Assembly (NCBI GenBank): GCA_965216335.1
Contig: OZ244154.1
Location: 3,534,001-3,598,000 of the forward strand
DNA length: 64,000 bases
Source: JAHEJE01 sp965216335
Lineage (GTDB): Bacteria > Pseudomonadota > Alphaproteobacteria > Rhizobiales > Aestuariivirgaceae
Direction of reading: 5' to 3'
The translations under genes and the position numbers were made by a program. Below the pieces are notes generated by a model, which was not told the origin of the DNA, ran no database searches, and was given only the letters and a program-made list of their open reading frames with translations. Below, in pieces: positions 10,266 through 17,858 of this stretch; within the stretch, counting starts at the first letter, position 1; every line of letters begins with the position of its first letter.

Positions 10266-10748
10266 ATGTCATTCGATCCGCGCGCCCTGCGCAACTGCTT
10301 CGGATGCTTCGCCACCGGCGTTACGGTCATCACTACCATCGGCCCCGATGGCCGGCCAATCGGCAACACCGCTTCATCGTTCAACACCGTATCGCTCGAC
10401 CCGCCGATGATCCTGTGGAGCCTGGGCGAACAGGCCCACTCGATGAAAGCCTATCTGGCCGCCGACCACTTTGCCGTCAACGTGCTGCGCGAAGGCCAGG
10501 AAGACCTGTCCAATCGCTTTGCCCGGCCGCAGACCAACAAGTGGGAGGCCATCGATTACGAAACCTGGGAGACCGGCTGCCCGATCCTGCCCAACTGCCT
10601 GGCGGTGCTGGAGTGCAAGGTCGCCAACACCTACCGCGGCGGCGACCATGTCATTTTCATTGGTGAGGTGATCAAGTTCGACCACGATCCACAGGGCACG
10701 CCGCTTGTGTTCTATCGCGGGCGGTATCAGAAATTGACCGAAAGCTGA
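10266..10748 (+). CDS. Flavin reductase family protein
   Basis: A 160-aa protein covering a full flavin reductase-like (FMN-binding split-barrel) domain. The N-terminal FATGVTVITTIGPDGRPIGNTASSF and the following SLDPPMILWSL are the FMN-binding signature of HpaC/ActVB-type NAD(P)H:flavin reductases. These supply reduced flavin to two-component monooxygenases. GGAGG lies 9 nt before ATG 10266. No monooxygenase gene is adjacent, so the partner is unknown. Confidence 0.85.
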   Translation: MSFDPRALRNCFGCFATGVTVITTIGPDGRPIGNTASSFNTVSLDPPMILWSLGEQAHSMKAYLAADHFAVNVLREGQEDLSNRFARPQTNKWEAIDYETWETGCPILPNCLAVLECKVANTYRGGDHVIFIGEVIKFDHDPQGTPLVFYRGRYQKLTES

Positions 10749-10874
10749 TTCAGTTTGTGAGGTTGTTGATCCAGGAAATGAGGCCGCTGAATCACAATCT
10801 CAGCGAGCCGACCCGGTCCCTTTACAACATGCGCTAACCTACTTAGCGGACTCAACTTTGCCGCTTCGCCATCT

Positions 10875-11249
10875 TCAAGCAGAATGCGAAGACCGCCCAT
10901 GTGCGAACATCTGCCAGACGATGGCCGCGACGGCAATCTGGCTGACGGCGACCGCCGGCCATGTCAGCCCGATCTGTGCATCGAGAAACTTGTGCGGCCC
11001 GAACGACACCAGCGCACACAGCATCGCCAGCACCGAGAGACCGCGTCCAACCCGGGTCCCGAGCGGCCCGACGATCATCGCCGCCAGCGCCACGGAAATC
11101 GAAACAGCAACGAACGGCGCCATGCCGAACAGCGGAATCGCGGCCGGCGGATGAGGCGGCGTCTTGGCAAACAGCGAGGCCAGCATGACCAGTTGAATGA
11201 CGATGAGCGTGGCGAGCGCGGCAAGGGCAGGGCGGTCGGGCGTGGACAT
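10875..11249 (-). CDS. Small 4-TM membrane protein, divergent from TetR regulator
   Basis: A 124-aa hydrophobic protein with four predicted membrane segments and a polar C-terminus (HGRSSHSA); I do not recognise a family. It is transcribed away from the TetR gene. A good -35 (TTGACA, minus strand 11321-11316), 17 nt from a weak -10 at 11298-11293, serves this gene. One 16-bp operator copy covers the spacer and -10, which fits repression by the neighbouring TetR protein. The product may be a small exporter or a membrane-stress protein, but that is a guess. Confidence 0.65.
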   Translation of the reverse strand: MSTPDRPALAALATLIVIQLVMLASLFAKTPPHPPAAIPLFGMAPFVAVSISVALAAMIVGPLGTRVGRGLSVLAMLCALVSFGPHKFLDAQIGLTWPAVAVSQIAVAAIVWQMFAHGRSSHSA

Positions 11250-11266
11250 GGAGGTTCTCCAAAAAG

Positions 11267-11282
11267 CGTAATTATGTGTACG
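11267..11282. promoter_or_regulatory. TetR-type operator copy 1 (palindromic CGTA-N8-TACG)
   Basis: Reads CGTAATTATGTGTACG, an imperfect palindrome with CGTA/TACG ends. It is nearly identical to a second copy 28 bp away in the same intergenic region between a TetR gene and its divergent neighbour. Confidence 0.6.
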
Positions 11283-11294
11283 GTTGCAAATATC

Positions 11295-11310
11295 CGTAAT
11301 GATATGTACG
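11295..11310. promoter_or_regulatory. TetR-type operator copy 2
   Basis: Reads CGTAATGATATGTACG, matching copy 1 at 14 of 16 positions in direct orientation. It overlaps the predicted promoter of the minus-strand membrane-protein gene and lies 18 bp before the TetR start codon. Confidence 0.6.
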
Positions 11311-11328
11311 CTTAATGTCAAGTGTGAG

Positions 11329-11946
11329 ATGCCTATGCGACTGGAGAAAAGACAAGCCCGCCGGCAGGCCATCGAGGAGGCCGCCTACGCGCTGCTGGAG
11401 GAAAACGGCTTTGCCGCGACCTCGATGCTGTCGATCGCCAGGCGCGCCCGCGCCTCGAACGAAACGCTCTATCGGTGGTACGGCGACAAGCAGGGTCTCT
11501 ACCGCAGCCTAATCGAGAGCAACGCGAACGAGGTCCGCACGCTCCTGGAGCGCGACCTTGGCGCCGGTGTTTCGCCGATGACGACGCTGCAGGCGCTCGG
11601 GCCCCGCCTGCTGACGCTGCTCACCTCTGACAAGGCCGTCGCCCTCAACCGGGCCGCCGCCGCCGACCCGACAGGAACGCTTGGCGCAACGCTTGCCGAG
11701 TTCGGCCGCAACGCCGTCGTACCGCTGATCGCACGAGTTCTCGAAGCCGCCCGCGATGCCGGAGACCTGTTCTTTGAGCAATCCGAAACCGCCGCAGAGC
11801 TGTACCTTGGCCTGTTGATCGGTGACCTGCAGATCCGGCGTGTCATCGGTGCCATCCCGCAACCGTCGCCGCCGATGATCAAGCGGCGCGCCGCCGCCGC
11901 ACTGTCCGCGACATGCAAGCTGCTCAGTGCGGATCGGCCTTCGTGA
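11329..11946 (+). CDS. TetR/AcrR family transcriptional regulator
   Basis: A 205-aa protein. The N-terminal helix-turn-helix is clear (AATSMLSIARRARASNETLYRWYGDKQGL, about residues 31-59), followed by an all-helical ligand domain with the TetR_C_7-like pattern. ATG 11329 is chosen (MPMRLEKRQ); ATG 11335 is also possible. It is divergent from a small membrane-protein gene, with two operator-like repeats between them, so autoregulation and control of that gene are likely. The 3' end overlaps the convergent enoyl-CoA hydratase gene by 23 bp. Confidence 0.85.
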   Translation: MPMRLEKRQARRQAIEEAAYALLEENGFAATSMLSIARRARASNETLYRWYGDKQGLYRSLIESNANEVRTLLERDLGAGVSPMTTLQALGPRLLTLLTSDKAVALNRAAAADPTGTLGATLAEFGRNAVVPLIARVLEAARDAGDLFFEQSETAAELYLGLLIGDLQIRRVIGAIPQPSPPMIKRRAAAALSATCKLLSADRPS

Positions 11947-12730
11947 ACAAGCCATGCCGGCCCTGACCACCTGCAAAGCGGCCGGCACCGGCAATGCCCT
12001 CTGTTTTCAGCGCCGCCTGGCCGCCGGCCCATTCCTGGCGCAGCGCGTCCGCGAGCGGCAATCCCTGCTGTCTCAGCACCGAGGCCCGGTCGGCCCGCAG
12101 GCAGGTTTGCGGGAAACGGGCAATGTCATGTGCCAGCGCCTCGGTGGTTCTGCGCGCCTCTCCGTCCGGCACCACATGCTCGCACAACCCGATCCGTAAC
12201 GCTTCTTCTGCCTCCACTTTGCGCCCGGTCAGGACCAGCTCCATGGCCCGGCCTTGTCCGACCAGTCGTGGCAGGCGCACCGTGCCGCCATCGATCAGCG
12301 GCACACCCCAGCGCCGGCAGTAGACGCCCATGTAAGCGCTTTTCTCCATCACCCGGAAATCGCACCACAGCGCGAGTTCCATGCCGCCCGCCACCGCCGG
12401 CCCTGCGATGGCCGCGATCACCGGTTTGGACAACTGTAGCCGGCTCGGCCCCATCGGCGCCTGACTGGCCGCTTCGTCCTCAGCGCCAAATTCATAGTGG
12501 CTGAGCGGTGCCGCACCGGTCAGCTCCGCTGCCCGTTTCAAATCCCATCCGGCACAAAACGCCCCGCCCTCGCCCCAAAACACCGCCACCGACGCCGTTT
12601 CATCGCGCTCGAAGTCCTGAAAGGCCCGGAAGAGTGCCTCCGAAGCCTTAAAATCCACCGCATTGCGTGCCTCAGGCCGGCTGTTGATCACCGTCCAGAC
12701 GGGTCCATCCTTTTCAGTGCGTATCGTCAT
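11924..12730 (-). CDS. Enoyl-CoA hydratase/isomerase (crotonase) family protein
   Basis: A 268-aa crotonase-fold protein. The oxyanion-hole segments are visible: GGAFCAGWDLKRAAE (about residue 60) and IAAIAGPAVAGGMELALWCD (about residue 110). The second catalytic glutamate region of hydratases is not obvious (residues YCRRWGVPLIDGG), so the reaction may be hydration, isomerisation or hydrolysis of a CoA thioester. GGAGG precedes ATG 12730. It is the last gene of a minus-strand group after panB. Confidence 0.85.
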   Translation of the reverse strand: MTIRTEKDGPVWTVINSRPEARNAVDFKASEALFRAFQDFERDETASVAVFWGEGGAFCAGWDLKRAAELTGAAPLSHYEFGAEDEAASQAPMGPSRLQLSKPVIAAIAGPAVAGGMELALWCDFRVMEKSAYMGVYCRRWGVPLIDGGTVRLPRLVGQGRAMELVLTGRKVEAEEALRIGLCEHVVPDGEARRTTEALAHDIARFPQTCLRADRASVLRQQGLPLADALRQEWAGGQAALKTEGIAGAGRFAGGQGRHGLFTKADPH

Positions 12731-12825
12731 ATCGCAGTCCTCCGAACACTTGAGGGCAGCTTTCTTGCAAGACACTCGTTGCACCGTAGATGCAATCCAG
12801 ACCAGGGCCGTTTGCCAGGCTGGCC

Positions 12826-13644
12826 CTATTCCTTCATCTCATAAGTGTGCTCTTCAGCCGGGAAGTTCCTGGCCTTGACCTCCTCGGCATAGCCCTTGAT
12901 GGCGCGTTCGATGGCTTTGCCGACGCGGCCGAATTCCTTGACGAACTTGGGGACGCGGGGGCTCAAGCCCAGCATGTCTTCCATGACCAGGATTTGGCCG
13001 TCGCATTTGGCCGAAGCGCCGATGCCGATGGTCGGGATGGGGACGGCTGCGGTCAGGCGGTCGGCGAGCGGTGCGGCCATGGCCTCAAGGACGAGTGCGA
13101 AGGCGCCGGCCTCGCTGACCGCCTTGGCATCTTCCTCGATTGCTGCCCATTGGTCCTTGGTTCGGCCTTGCGTCTTGAAGCCGCCGAGCACGTTGATCGA
13201 TTGCGGGGTGAGGCCGATATGGGCCATCACCGGGATGCCGCGCTGCACTAGGTAGTCGATGGTCTCGGCCATGCGGGTGCCGCCTTCCAGCTTCACCGCG
13301 CCGCAGTCGGTCTCCTTCATGATCCGCGCGGCGTTGCGGAAGGCGACGCTGGGGCTTTCTTCGTAAGTGCCGAACGGCATATCGACGACGACCAGCGCCC
13401 GGGCCGAACCGCGCACCACCGCCTTGCCGTGCATAATCATCAGGTCGAGTGGCACCGGCACGGTCGATTCAAAGCCGTGCATGACCATGCCGAGCGAGTC
13501 GCCGACCAGCAGGAAGTCGCAGTGCTTGTCGGCGATCGAGGCCGTGTGCGCATGATAGGCGGTCAGCGAAACAATCGGCTCGCCACCCTTGCGCGCGGTG
13601 ATCTGCGGTGCGGTGATACGGCGGACGGTTTTCTGGATGGACAT
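12826..13644 (-). CDS. panB: 3-methyl-2-oxobutanoate hydroxymethyltransferase
   Basis: A 272-aa protein of normal PanB length. It transfers a hydroxymethyl group from methylene-THF to 2-oxoisovalerate, the first step of pantothenate synthesis. The family marks LTAYHAHTASIAD, LLVGDSLGMVMHG, MPFGTYEESP, KLEGG and MAHIGLTPQSIN are all present. It lies 3 bp after the end of an nnrU-like gene, so it is co-transcribed with it. No panC is visible in the window. Confidence 0.95.
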   Translation of the reverse strand: MSIQKTVRRITAPQITARKGGEPIVSLTAYHAHTASIADKHCDFLLVGDSLGMVMHGFESTVPVPLDLMIMHGKAVVRGSARALVVVDMPFGTYEESPSVAFRNAARIMKETDCGAVKLEGGTRMAETIDYLVQRGIPVMAHIGLTPQSINVLGGFKTQGRTKDQWAAIEEDAKAVSEAGAFALVLEAMAAPLADRLTAAVPIPTIGIGASAKCDGQILVMEDMLGLSPRVPKFVKEFGRVGKAIERAIKGYAEEVKARNFPAEEHTYEMKE

Positions 13645-13647
13645 GGT

Positions 13648-14208
13648 CTAGCCTCCCAATGTGACGACCGGTACCCCGATCAAAACTTCGTGCAGTTGCG
13701 TCATCAAACCATAGAGCGCGATGCCGCCCAAGATGGACAAAAGGTCATGACCCGCCCGCGCCTCGCCGTCCGGGCGGTAGCCGGCGGCAAGGCCGAGGAC
13801 GTAGTGGGTTGCAGCGTAGGCGATCATGCCGGTGAACAGGATGATGCTGGCCAGATCGCCGTTGGCGAACAGGTGGCCGGCACCCCAGGCGATGACGCCC
13901 ACGGCCAGCGGCATGCGCAGCTTCAGGCGCAGGCTGCCGCGGAAGATGAAGACGCCCAGGCAGATGAAGGCGACGAGCACCAGCGCGAAGGTGACATAGC
14001 GGCCGCCTTCCGGCGGGTCGTAGACGTGGACGAATTCGGCCATGCGCCAGGCCAGCACGATCAGCCCGAGCAGGGCGATGGAGACGATCCCGTAGACCGG
14101 GCCATAGGCAGCGCCGAGCCTGGCCTGTACTTTCGTCTTGGCCGCCGGCAGGACGGGCAACAGGTGCCAGGCGGCAAAGGCTGCGACTGTCAGGGCAAGG
14201 AAGATCAT
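13648..14208 (-). CDS. NnrU family membrane protein (second copy)
   Basis: A 186-aa protein with about five or six membrane helices and the NnrU pattern (LVAFICLGVFIF, MPLAVGVIAWGAGHLFANGD). NnrU proteins are linked to nitric-oxide and denitrification loci in some alphaproteobacteria and share a fold with isoprenoid methyltransferases. Their exact role is unknown. Its ATG overlaps the stop of the preceding nnrU-like gene (TGATG). It is a tandem paralogue of that gene. Confidence 0.85.
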   Translation of the reverse strand: MIFLALTVAAFAAWHLLPVLPAAKTKVQARLGAAYGPVYGIVSIALLGLIVLAWRMAEFVHVYDPPEGGRYVTFALVLVAFICLGVFIFRGSLRLKLRMPLAVGVIAWGAGHLFANGDLASIILFTGMIAYAATHYVLGLAAGYRPDGEARAGHDLLSILGGIALYGLMTQLHEVLIGVPVVTLGG

Positions 14209-14768
14209 CAGATGAGCGGTATGCCGACGATATACTGGTGCAGCCACACGAACGCGGCGTAGACGGCGACGCCGATGATCACCGCCAGGATGTCCGACTT
14301 GAGGCGCGGCTCATGCGCCGGCTTGTTGCCCTTCAGCGTGTTGTAGGCGATGTCGATGAGGCTGTAGACCAGAAAGCATGAGAACAGGATCACTGCTGCC
14401 TGACGGCCGTTCGACAACAGGTGGCCGGCGGACCACAGCGCGATACCGATTGACATCGGGTTCCTGAGCCACAGCTTCAGATAGCCCTTGCCGTGGAAGG
14501 CTCCGAGGCAGATGAAGGCCAGCAGCACCAGCAGCATGGTGACATGGCGCATGGACGGGTCGGGAAAGTAGAGCGGAAAGGTGCCCGGTCCCTGGCGGAC
14601 CATGGAAAAGCCCCAGATGGTGAGGCCCAGTCCTATGGCTGAGATGAGTGAGAACAGACCCTTGTAGGGGTTCGCGCCGAGCGCCTTGTGCAGCGCGGGC
14701 TTGAGCGGCGTCATGGGCACCAGGTGGATGCCGAAGAAGACAATCAGGCCAATGGTGAAGATGGTCAT
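14208..14768 (-). CDS. NnrU family membrane protein (first copy)
   Basis: A 186-aa integral membrane protein starting MTIFTIGLIVFFGIHLVPM, with the family motif LLAFICLGAFHGKGYLKLWLRNPMS and SAGHLLSNG. It has the same length and same central motif as the next gene, which indicates a local duplication followed by divergence. It is the promoter-proximal gene of the group nnrU-nnrU-panB, and is divergent from the dksA-like gene. Confidence 0.85.
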   Translation of the reverse strand: MTIFTIGLIVFFGIHLVPMTPLKPALHKALGANPYKGLFSLISAIGLGLTIWGFSMVRQGPGTFPLYFPDPSMRHVTMLLVLLAFICLGAFHGKGYLKLWLRNPMSIGIALWSAGHLLSNGRQAAVILFSCFLVYSLIDIAYNTLKGNKPAHEPRLKSDILAVIIGVAVYAAFVWLHQYIVGIPLI

Positions 14769-14867
14769 GATGCGGTGCCGGTTTGCTGAACGAACGGAGT
14801 CGGTTAGTGTGGTGTGCTGTCGAGAAGATTCAGGCGATGTAGATAGACCGATTCAACGGGACAGGCC

Positions 14868-15203
14868 ATGGCCATTGACGAAAAACTGGCACGGGCGCGG
14901 CTTGCGGCGCGCAAGGCGGAGCTTGAACAACTGTCGGAGATTTCCGCGGGCGACCGCGAAGCGGTGACGCTCGATCAGCAGTCGGTCGGGCGGCTGAGCC
15001 GCATGGACGCGATGCAGCAGCAGGCGATGTCGCAGGCCCAGGAACGGGCGCGGGCCGGCGAGCTGATCCGTATCGATCAGGCCTTGCGGCGGCTGGAGGA
15101 CGGCGAATACGGTTATTGCCTTGAATGCGGTAAGGAAATCCCCGACAAGCGGTTGGAGATCGACCCCTCCGTCAGCCATTGTGTGAAGTGTGCAAAGCGC
15201 TAG
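14868..15203 (+). CDS. DksA/TraR-family zinc-finger protein
   Basis: A 111-aa protein with a C4 zinc finger C84-x2-C87-x17-C105-x2-C108 (YCLECGKE, HCVKCAKR) after a helical, charged N-terminal half. It is shorter than classical DksA (about 150 aa), closer to the stand-alone TraR/YbiI-like class in alphaproteobacteria. Such proteins bind the RNA polymerase secondary channel. A RidA gene begins 20 bp downstream on the same strand. Confidence 0.85.
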   Translation: MAIDEKLARARLAARKAELEQLSEISAGDREAVTLDQQSVGRLSRMDAMQQQAMSQAQERARAGELIRIDQALRRLEDGEYGYCLECGKEIPDKRLEIDPSVSHCVKCAKR

Positions 15204-15223
15204 TGAGAAACAAGGACGCGTCC

Positions 15224-15625
15224 ATGATGCCTCGCAAGACCATTACCCCTCGATCGCTCGACTTCCAGCCGCGCCCCACCTATCCCTATTCGCCCGGCGC
15301 CATGGCCGGCGGACTGGTGTTCACCGCAGGCCAGGTGGCGTGGGACAAGACCGGCAGAGTGACGGCAATCGGCGATGTGCGCGGCCAGACGGTGCAGACA
15401 CTGAAGAATGTTATCGCCGTTCTGGAAGAAGCCGGCGCCAGTCTCGATGACGTGGTGAAGTGCAATGTCTACCTGAAGGACATGGCCGACTTTCAGGTCA
15501 TGAACGAGGAATTCGCCAAGGTATTTCCCAACGACCCGCCGGCCCGCACTACCGTTCAGGCGCACCTGGCTGAACCGGAAATGCTGGTCGAGATCGAGGC
15601 GGTGGCCGTGGTGGTGGAGCGTTAG
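15224..15625 (+). CDS. RidA family (YjgF/YER057c/UK114) protein
   Basis: A 133-aa protein covering the whole RidA fold. The conserved arginine of the enamine/imine deaminase site is in NDPPARTTVQ, followed by the usual glutamate in MLVEIEAVA. RidA enzymes hydrolyse reactive 2-aminoacrylate-type intermediates. AAGGAC lies 6 nt before ATG 15224. A second ATG follows directly at 15227. Confidence 0.85.
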   Translation: MMPRKTITPRSLDFQPRPTYPYSPGAMAGGLVFTAGQVAWDKTGRVTAIGDVRGQTVQTLKNVIAVLEEAGASLDDVVKCNVYLKDMADFQVMNEEFAKVFPNDPPARTTVQAHLAEPEMLVEIEAVAVVVER

Positions 15626-15628
15626 ACG

Positions 15629-15967
15629 TTAATATATTGCCATGATCTGCGGCCGCGCGCTTGAATTGACGATTGCTGGCGGGAAGCGCCCGATGCGGGC
15701 GGTGATCGTCGAACCGCTCTGGATGCCGTCGTAAACCTCCTCGGCGCCGAAGGTGAAGCCGAGCAGCGGGAAAGTGAGCAGGCGAAACTCGCCCTGGTCG
15801 GTCTCTATGACATAGCGTGAGCTGGCAATGCCGCGCCGGCTGGAACCTTCTTCCATGTGCTTGCCGCGGACCTCAAGCGTGCGGACTTCAGAGTCGAAAT
15901 ATGTGTACCCGGCCACTCCGCCGATCACCACAAGCAGAAAGACAATGTACCAGGGACTGTTGCGCAT
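15629..15967 (-). CDS. Small single-TM hypothetical protein
   Basis: A 112-aa protein with one N-terminal membrane helix (PWYIVFLLVVIGGVAGYTYF) and a periplasmic beta-rich tail containing GFTFGAEEVYDGIQSGST. AAGGAG precedes ATG 15967. It converges on the RidA gene with only 3 bp between the stops. No family recognised. Confidence 0.65.
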   Translation of the reverse strand: MRNSPWYIVFLLVVIGGVAGYTYFDSEVRTLEVRGKHMEEGSSRRGIASSRYVIETDQGEFRLLTFPLLGFTFGAEEVYDGIQSGSTITARIGRFPPAIVNSSARPQIMAIY

Positions 15968-16257
15968 CTTCAGCTCACTCCTTTGCCTGTCAAAAGTGCT
16001 GGTTGCTTGCGCTGCGTAACATGCCGGAGCGGTCAATGAAAGATCGGCTTCGGTTTGAAGAGCCCGACGATTGGCAACTTATCAACAGTTGCGAAACTTC
16101 ATGCAAAAAGCCTACGGAATCCTTGGCTTTGCTGGCGATTCGGTGATAATTGGGCCTGCTCGCGGGGAGCGATTCCAAAATCAGCACACGGATGACCCAG
16201 GCGGCAAGAGGCCCACTAAACGGTCAGGCTGACCATAAGCTAACAAGGAAACTTTTT

Positions 16258-17007
16258 ATGAAACCGACACTTATTCTGGTTGGAGCGGACAAGGGCGGCG
16301 TCGGCAAGACGACGCTGTCGCGCGCACTGATGGACTTCTTCGTGCGCAAGAACATTCTGACCCGCGCGTTCGATACGGAAAATCCGCGCGGAACCTTGAA
16401 GCGGTTCTATCCCGCCAACACTGAGATCGTCGATTTCGCCAATGTCGCCGACCAGATGCGCATCCTCGACACGATGGAGACCGCAAACGTCAATGTCAGC
16501 ATCGTCGACCTGAAGGCCGGCAACCTGTCTCTGGTGCTCGACACGTTTGAAAAGATCGGCGCCCTGGAAGCGGCCAAGAACGGTGAGTTCAATCTCGGCC
16601 TGTTCCACGTTGTCGGTTCGGCCGTCGCGTCGCTTGACGAGATCGCCGAGATCACCAAGTACACCGATGGCATCAACTACGTTCTGGCGCGCAACTTCAT
16701 CAACGACACCAACTTCTTCGAGTGGGACGAAAAGACCTACAAGAAGTATTTCGCCAACATTCCCGACGCCAAGGAAATCGATGTCCCCAAGCTCAACGAG
16801 ATGGCCTACGAGCAGATCGACCTGGCCGGCGTGACCTACAAGGACTTCATCGAGAACAAGAACGCCAAGGGCGCGGCGGGCAATTTCTCGTTCGTGCTGC
16901 GCGGCTACACCCGCAAGTGGATCGAGGACCTCGACGCCGAACTGGAGCACCTCGACCTGATCAAGGCCGTGCTTGCCGGCGACCGCGACAAGGGCGGCAA
17001 GGACTGA
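16258..17007 (+). CDS. ParA/MinD-like P-loop ATPase (copy 1, intact P-loop)
   Basis: A 249-aa protein with the deviant Walker A motif ADKGGVGKTTLSRALMDFF at residues 10-28. It then has FDTENPRGTLKRF and the Walker A'-like VSIVDLKAGNL. The C-terminal third is charged and helical (WDEKTYKKYF, RKWIEDLDAELEHLDLIK). No HTH or ParB partner is next to it, unlike plasmid or chromosome partition loci. AAGGAA precedes ATG 16258. A divergent paralogue follows 119 bp downstream. Confidence 0.75.
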   Translation: MKPTLILVGADKGGVGKTTLSRALMDFFVRKNILTRAFDTENPRGTLKRFYPANTEIVDFANVADQMRILDTMETANVNVSIVDLKAGNLSLVLDTFEKIGALEAAKNGEFNLGLFHVVGSAVASLDEIAEITKYTDGINYVLARNFINDTNFFEWDEKTYKKYFANIPDAKEIDVPKLNEMAYEQIDLAGVTYKDFIENKNAKGAAGNFSFVLRGYTRKWIEDLDAELEHLDLIKAVLAGDRDKGGKD

Positions 17008-17126
17008 CGCGCCGCGCAACGGCGGAAGTCTTCGCATGCAAGCCCGGTTGCACGTATAGTACGGGCCGGCAGGCGAGCGGGCGGGGACAGCCGCCGGTGC
17101 GGTGAAATGCGGTGCGGGATCGGGGA

Positions 17127-17858
17127 ATGGCAAATCAGGATCGGGCGAGAATCTACATCGTCTGTTCGAACCAGACGCGAAACGGCAAGACGATGCTTGC
17201 CCGGCTCTATGCCGACTACCTGACGACGATCAAGCGCAGCTTCACGATTTTCGATGCCGACAGCCCCTACGGCGGGATATCGCGCTGGTTCCCTGTTGAG
17301 GCTGAGATCGTCGATCTGTCGAACACCCAGCACCAGATGAAGCTGTTCGACACCATTTTTGCCTCACCCGGCCAGGACTACATCATCGACCTGCCGGCCC
17401 GGCATCTGGCGCGGTTCTACAAGCTGATCAGTGACATCCGCTTCGTTGACGAGGCCTTCGCGGTGGGACTTGAATGCGTCACGATGTTCATCGTCGACCG
17501 CACGGCGGAATCGGTGACCGCGGCGCATGAACTGCTCAACACCTGGCAGCCCGAATTGTTTGTGCTGGTGCGCAATGAGGCGGTTGGCAACGTGCTGGAA
17601 AACGTACGGGTCGCCGCCGATTACCGGGCCATGGATGCCGGTGCGGAAATCGTTCTGCCGGCGCTGACGACGGATGCGGTGGAGTATGTCGAGCACGAGT
17701 CGTTCTCCTTCCGCAACTTCCTGCGCAAGGGCGGATCGCACATCCCGCCGGAGGAACGTGGCGAGATCGCCGACTTCATCGAGCAGACCTTCGCCGGCAT
17801 CCGTTCGCACCAGTTGCATCTCGACATGGCCGACCTAAAGGATGCCGGAGTGGTGTAG
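17127..17858 (+). CDS. ParA/MinD-like P-loop ATPase (copy 2, altered P-loop)
   Basis: A 243-aa protein similar in layout to the upstream ATPase. The P-loop reads CSNQTRNGKTMLARL, keeping GKT but lacking the signature lysine/GGVG segment of MinD/ParA. After it come FDADSPYGGISRWFP and EIVDLSNTQHQMKLFDTI, which align with FDTENPRGTLKRFYP and EIVDFANVADQMRILDTM of copy 1. So the two are paralogues. The stop abuts the stop of the convergent acyl-CoA ligase gene. Possible roles are protein positioning or a heterodimeric switch; nothing in the sequence decides. Confidence 0.65.
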   Translation: MANQDRARIYIVCSNQTRNGKTMLARLYADYLTTIKRSFTIFDADSPYGGISRWFPVEAEIVDLSNTQHQMKLFDTIFASPGQDYIIDLPARHLARFYKLISDIRFVDEAFAVGLECVTMFIVDRTAESVTAAHELLNTWQPELFVLVRNEAVGNVLENVRVAADYRAMDAGAEIVLPALTTDAVEYVEHESFSFRNFLRKGGSHIPPEERGEIADFIEQTFAGIRSHQLHLDMADLKDAGVV

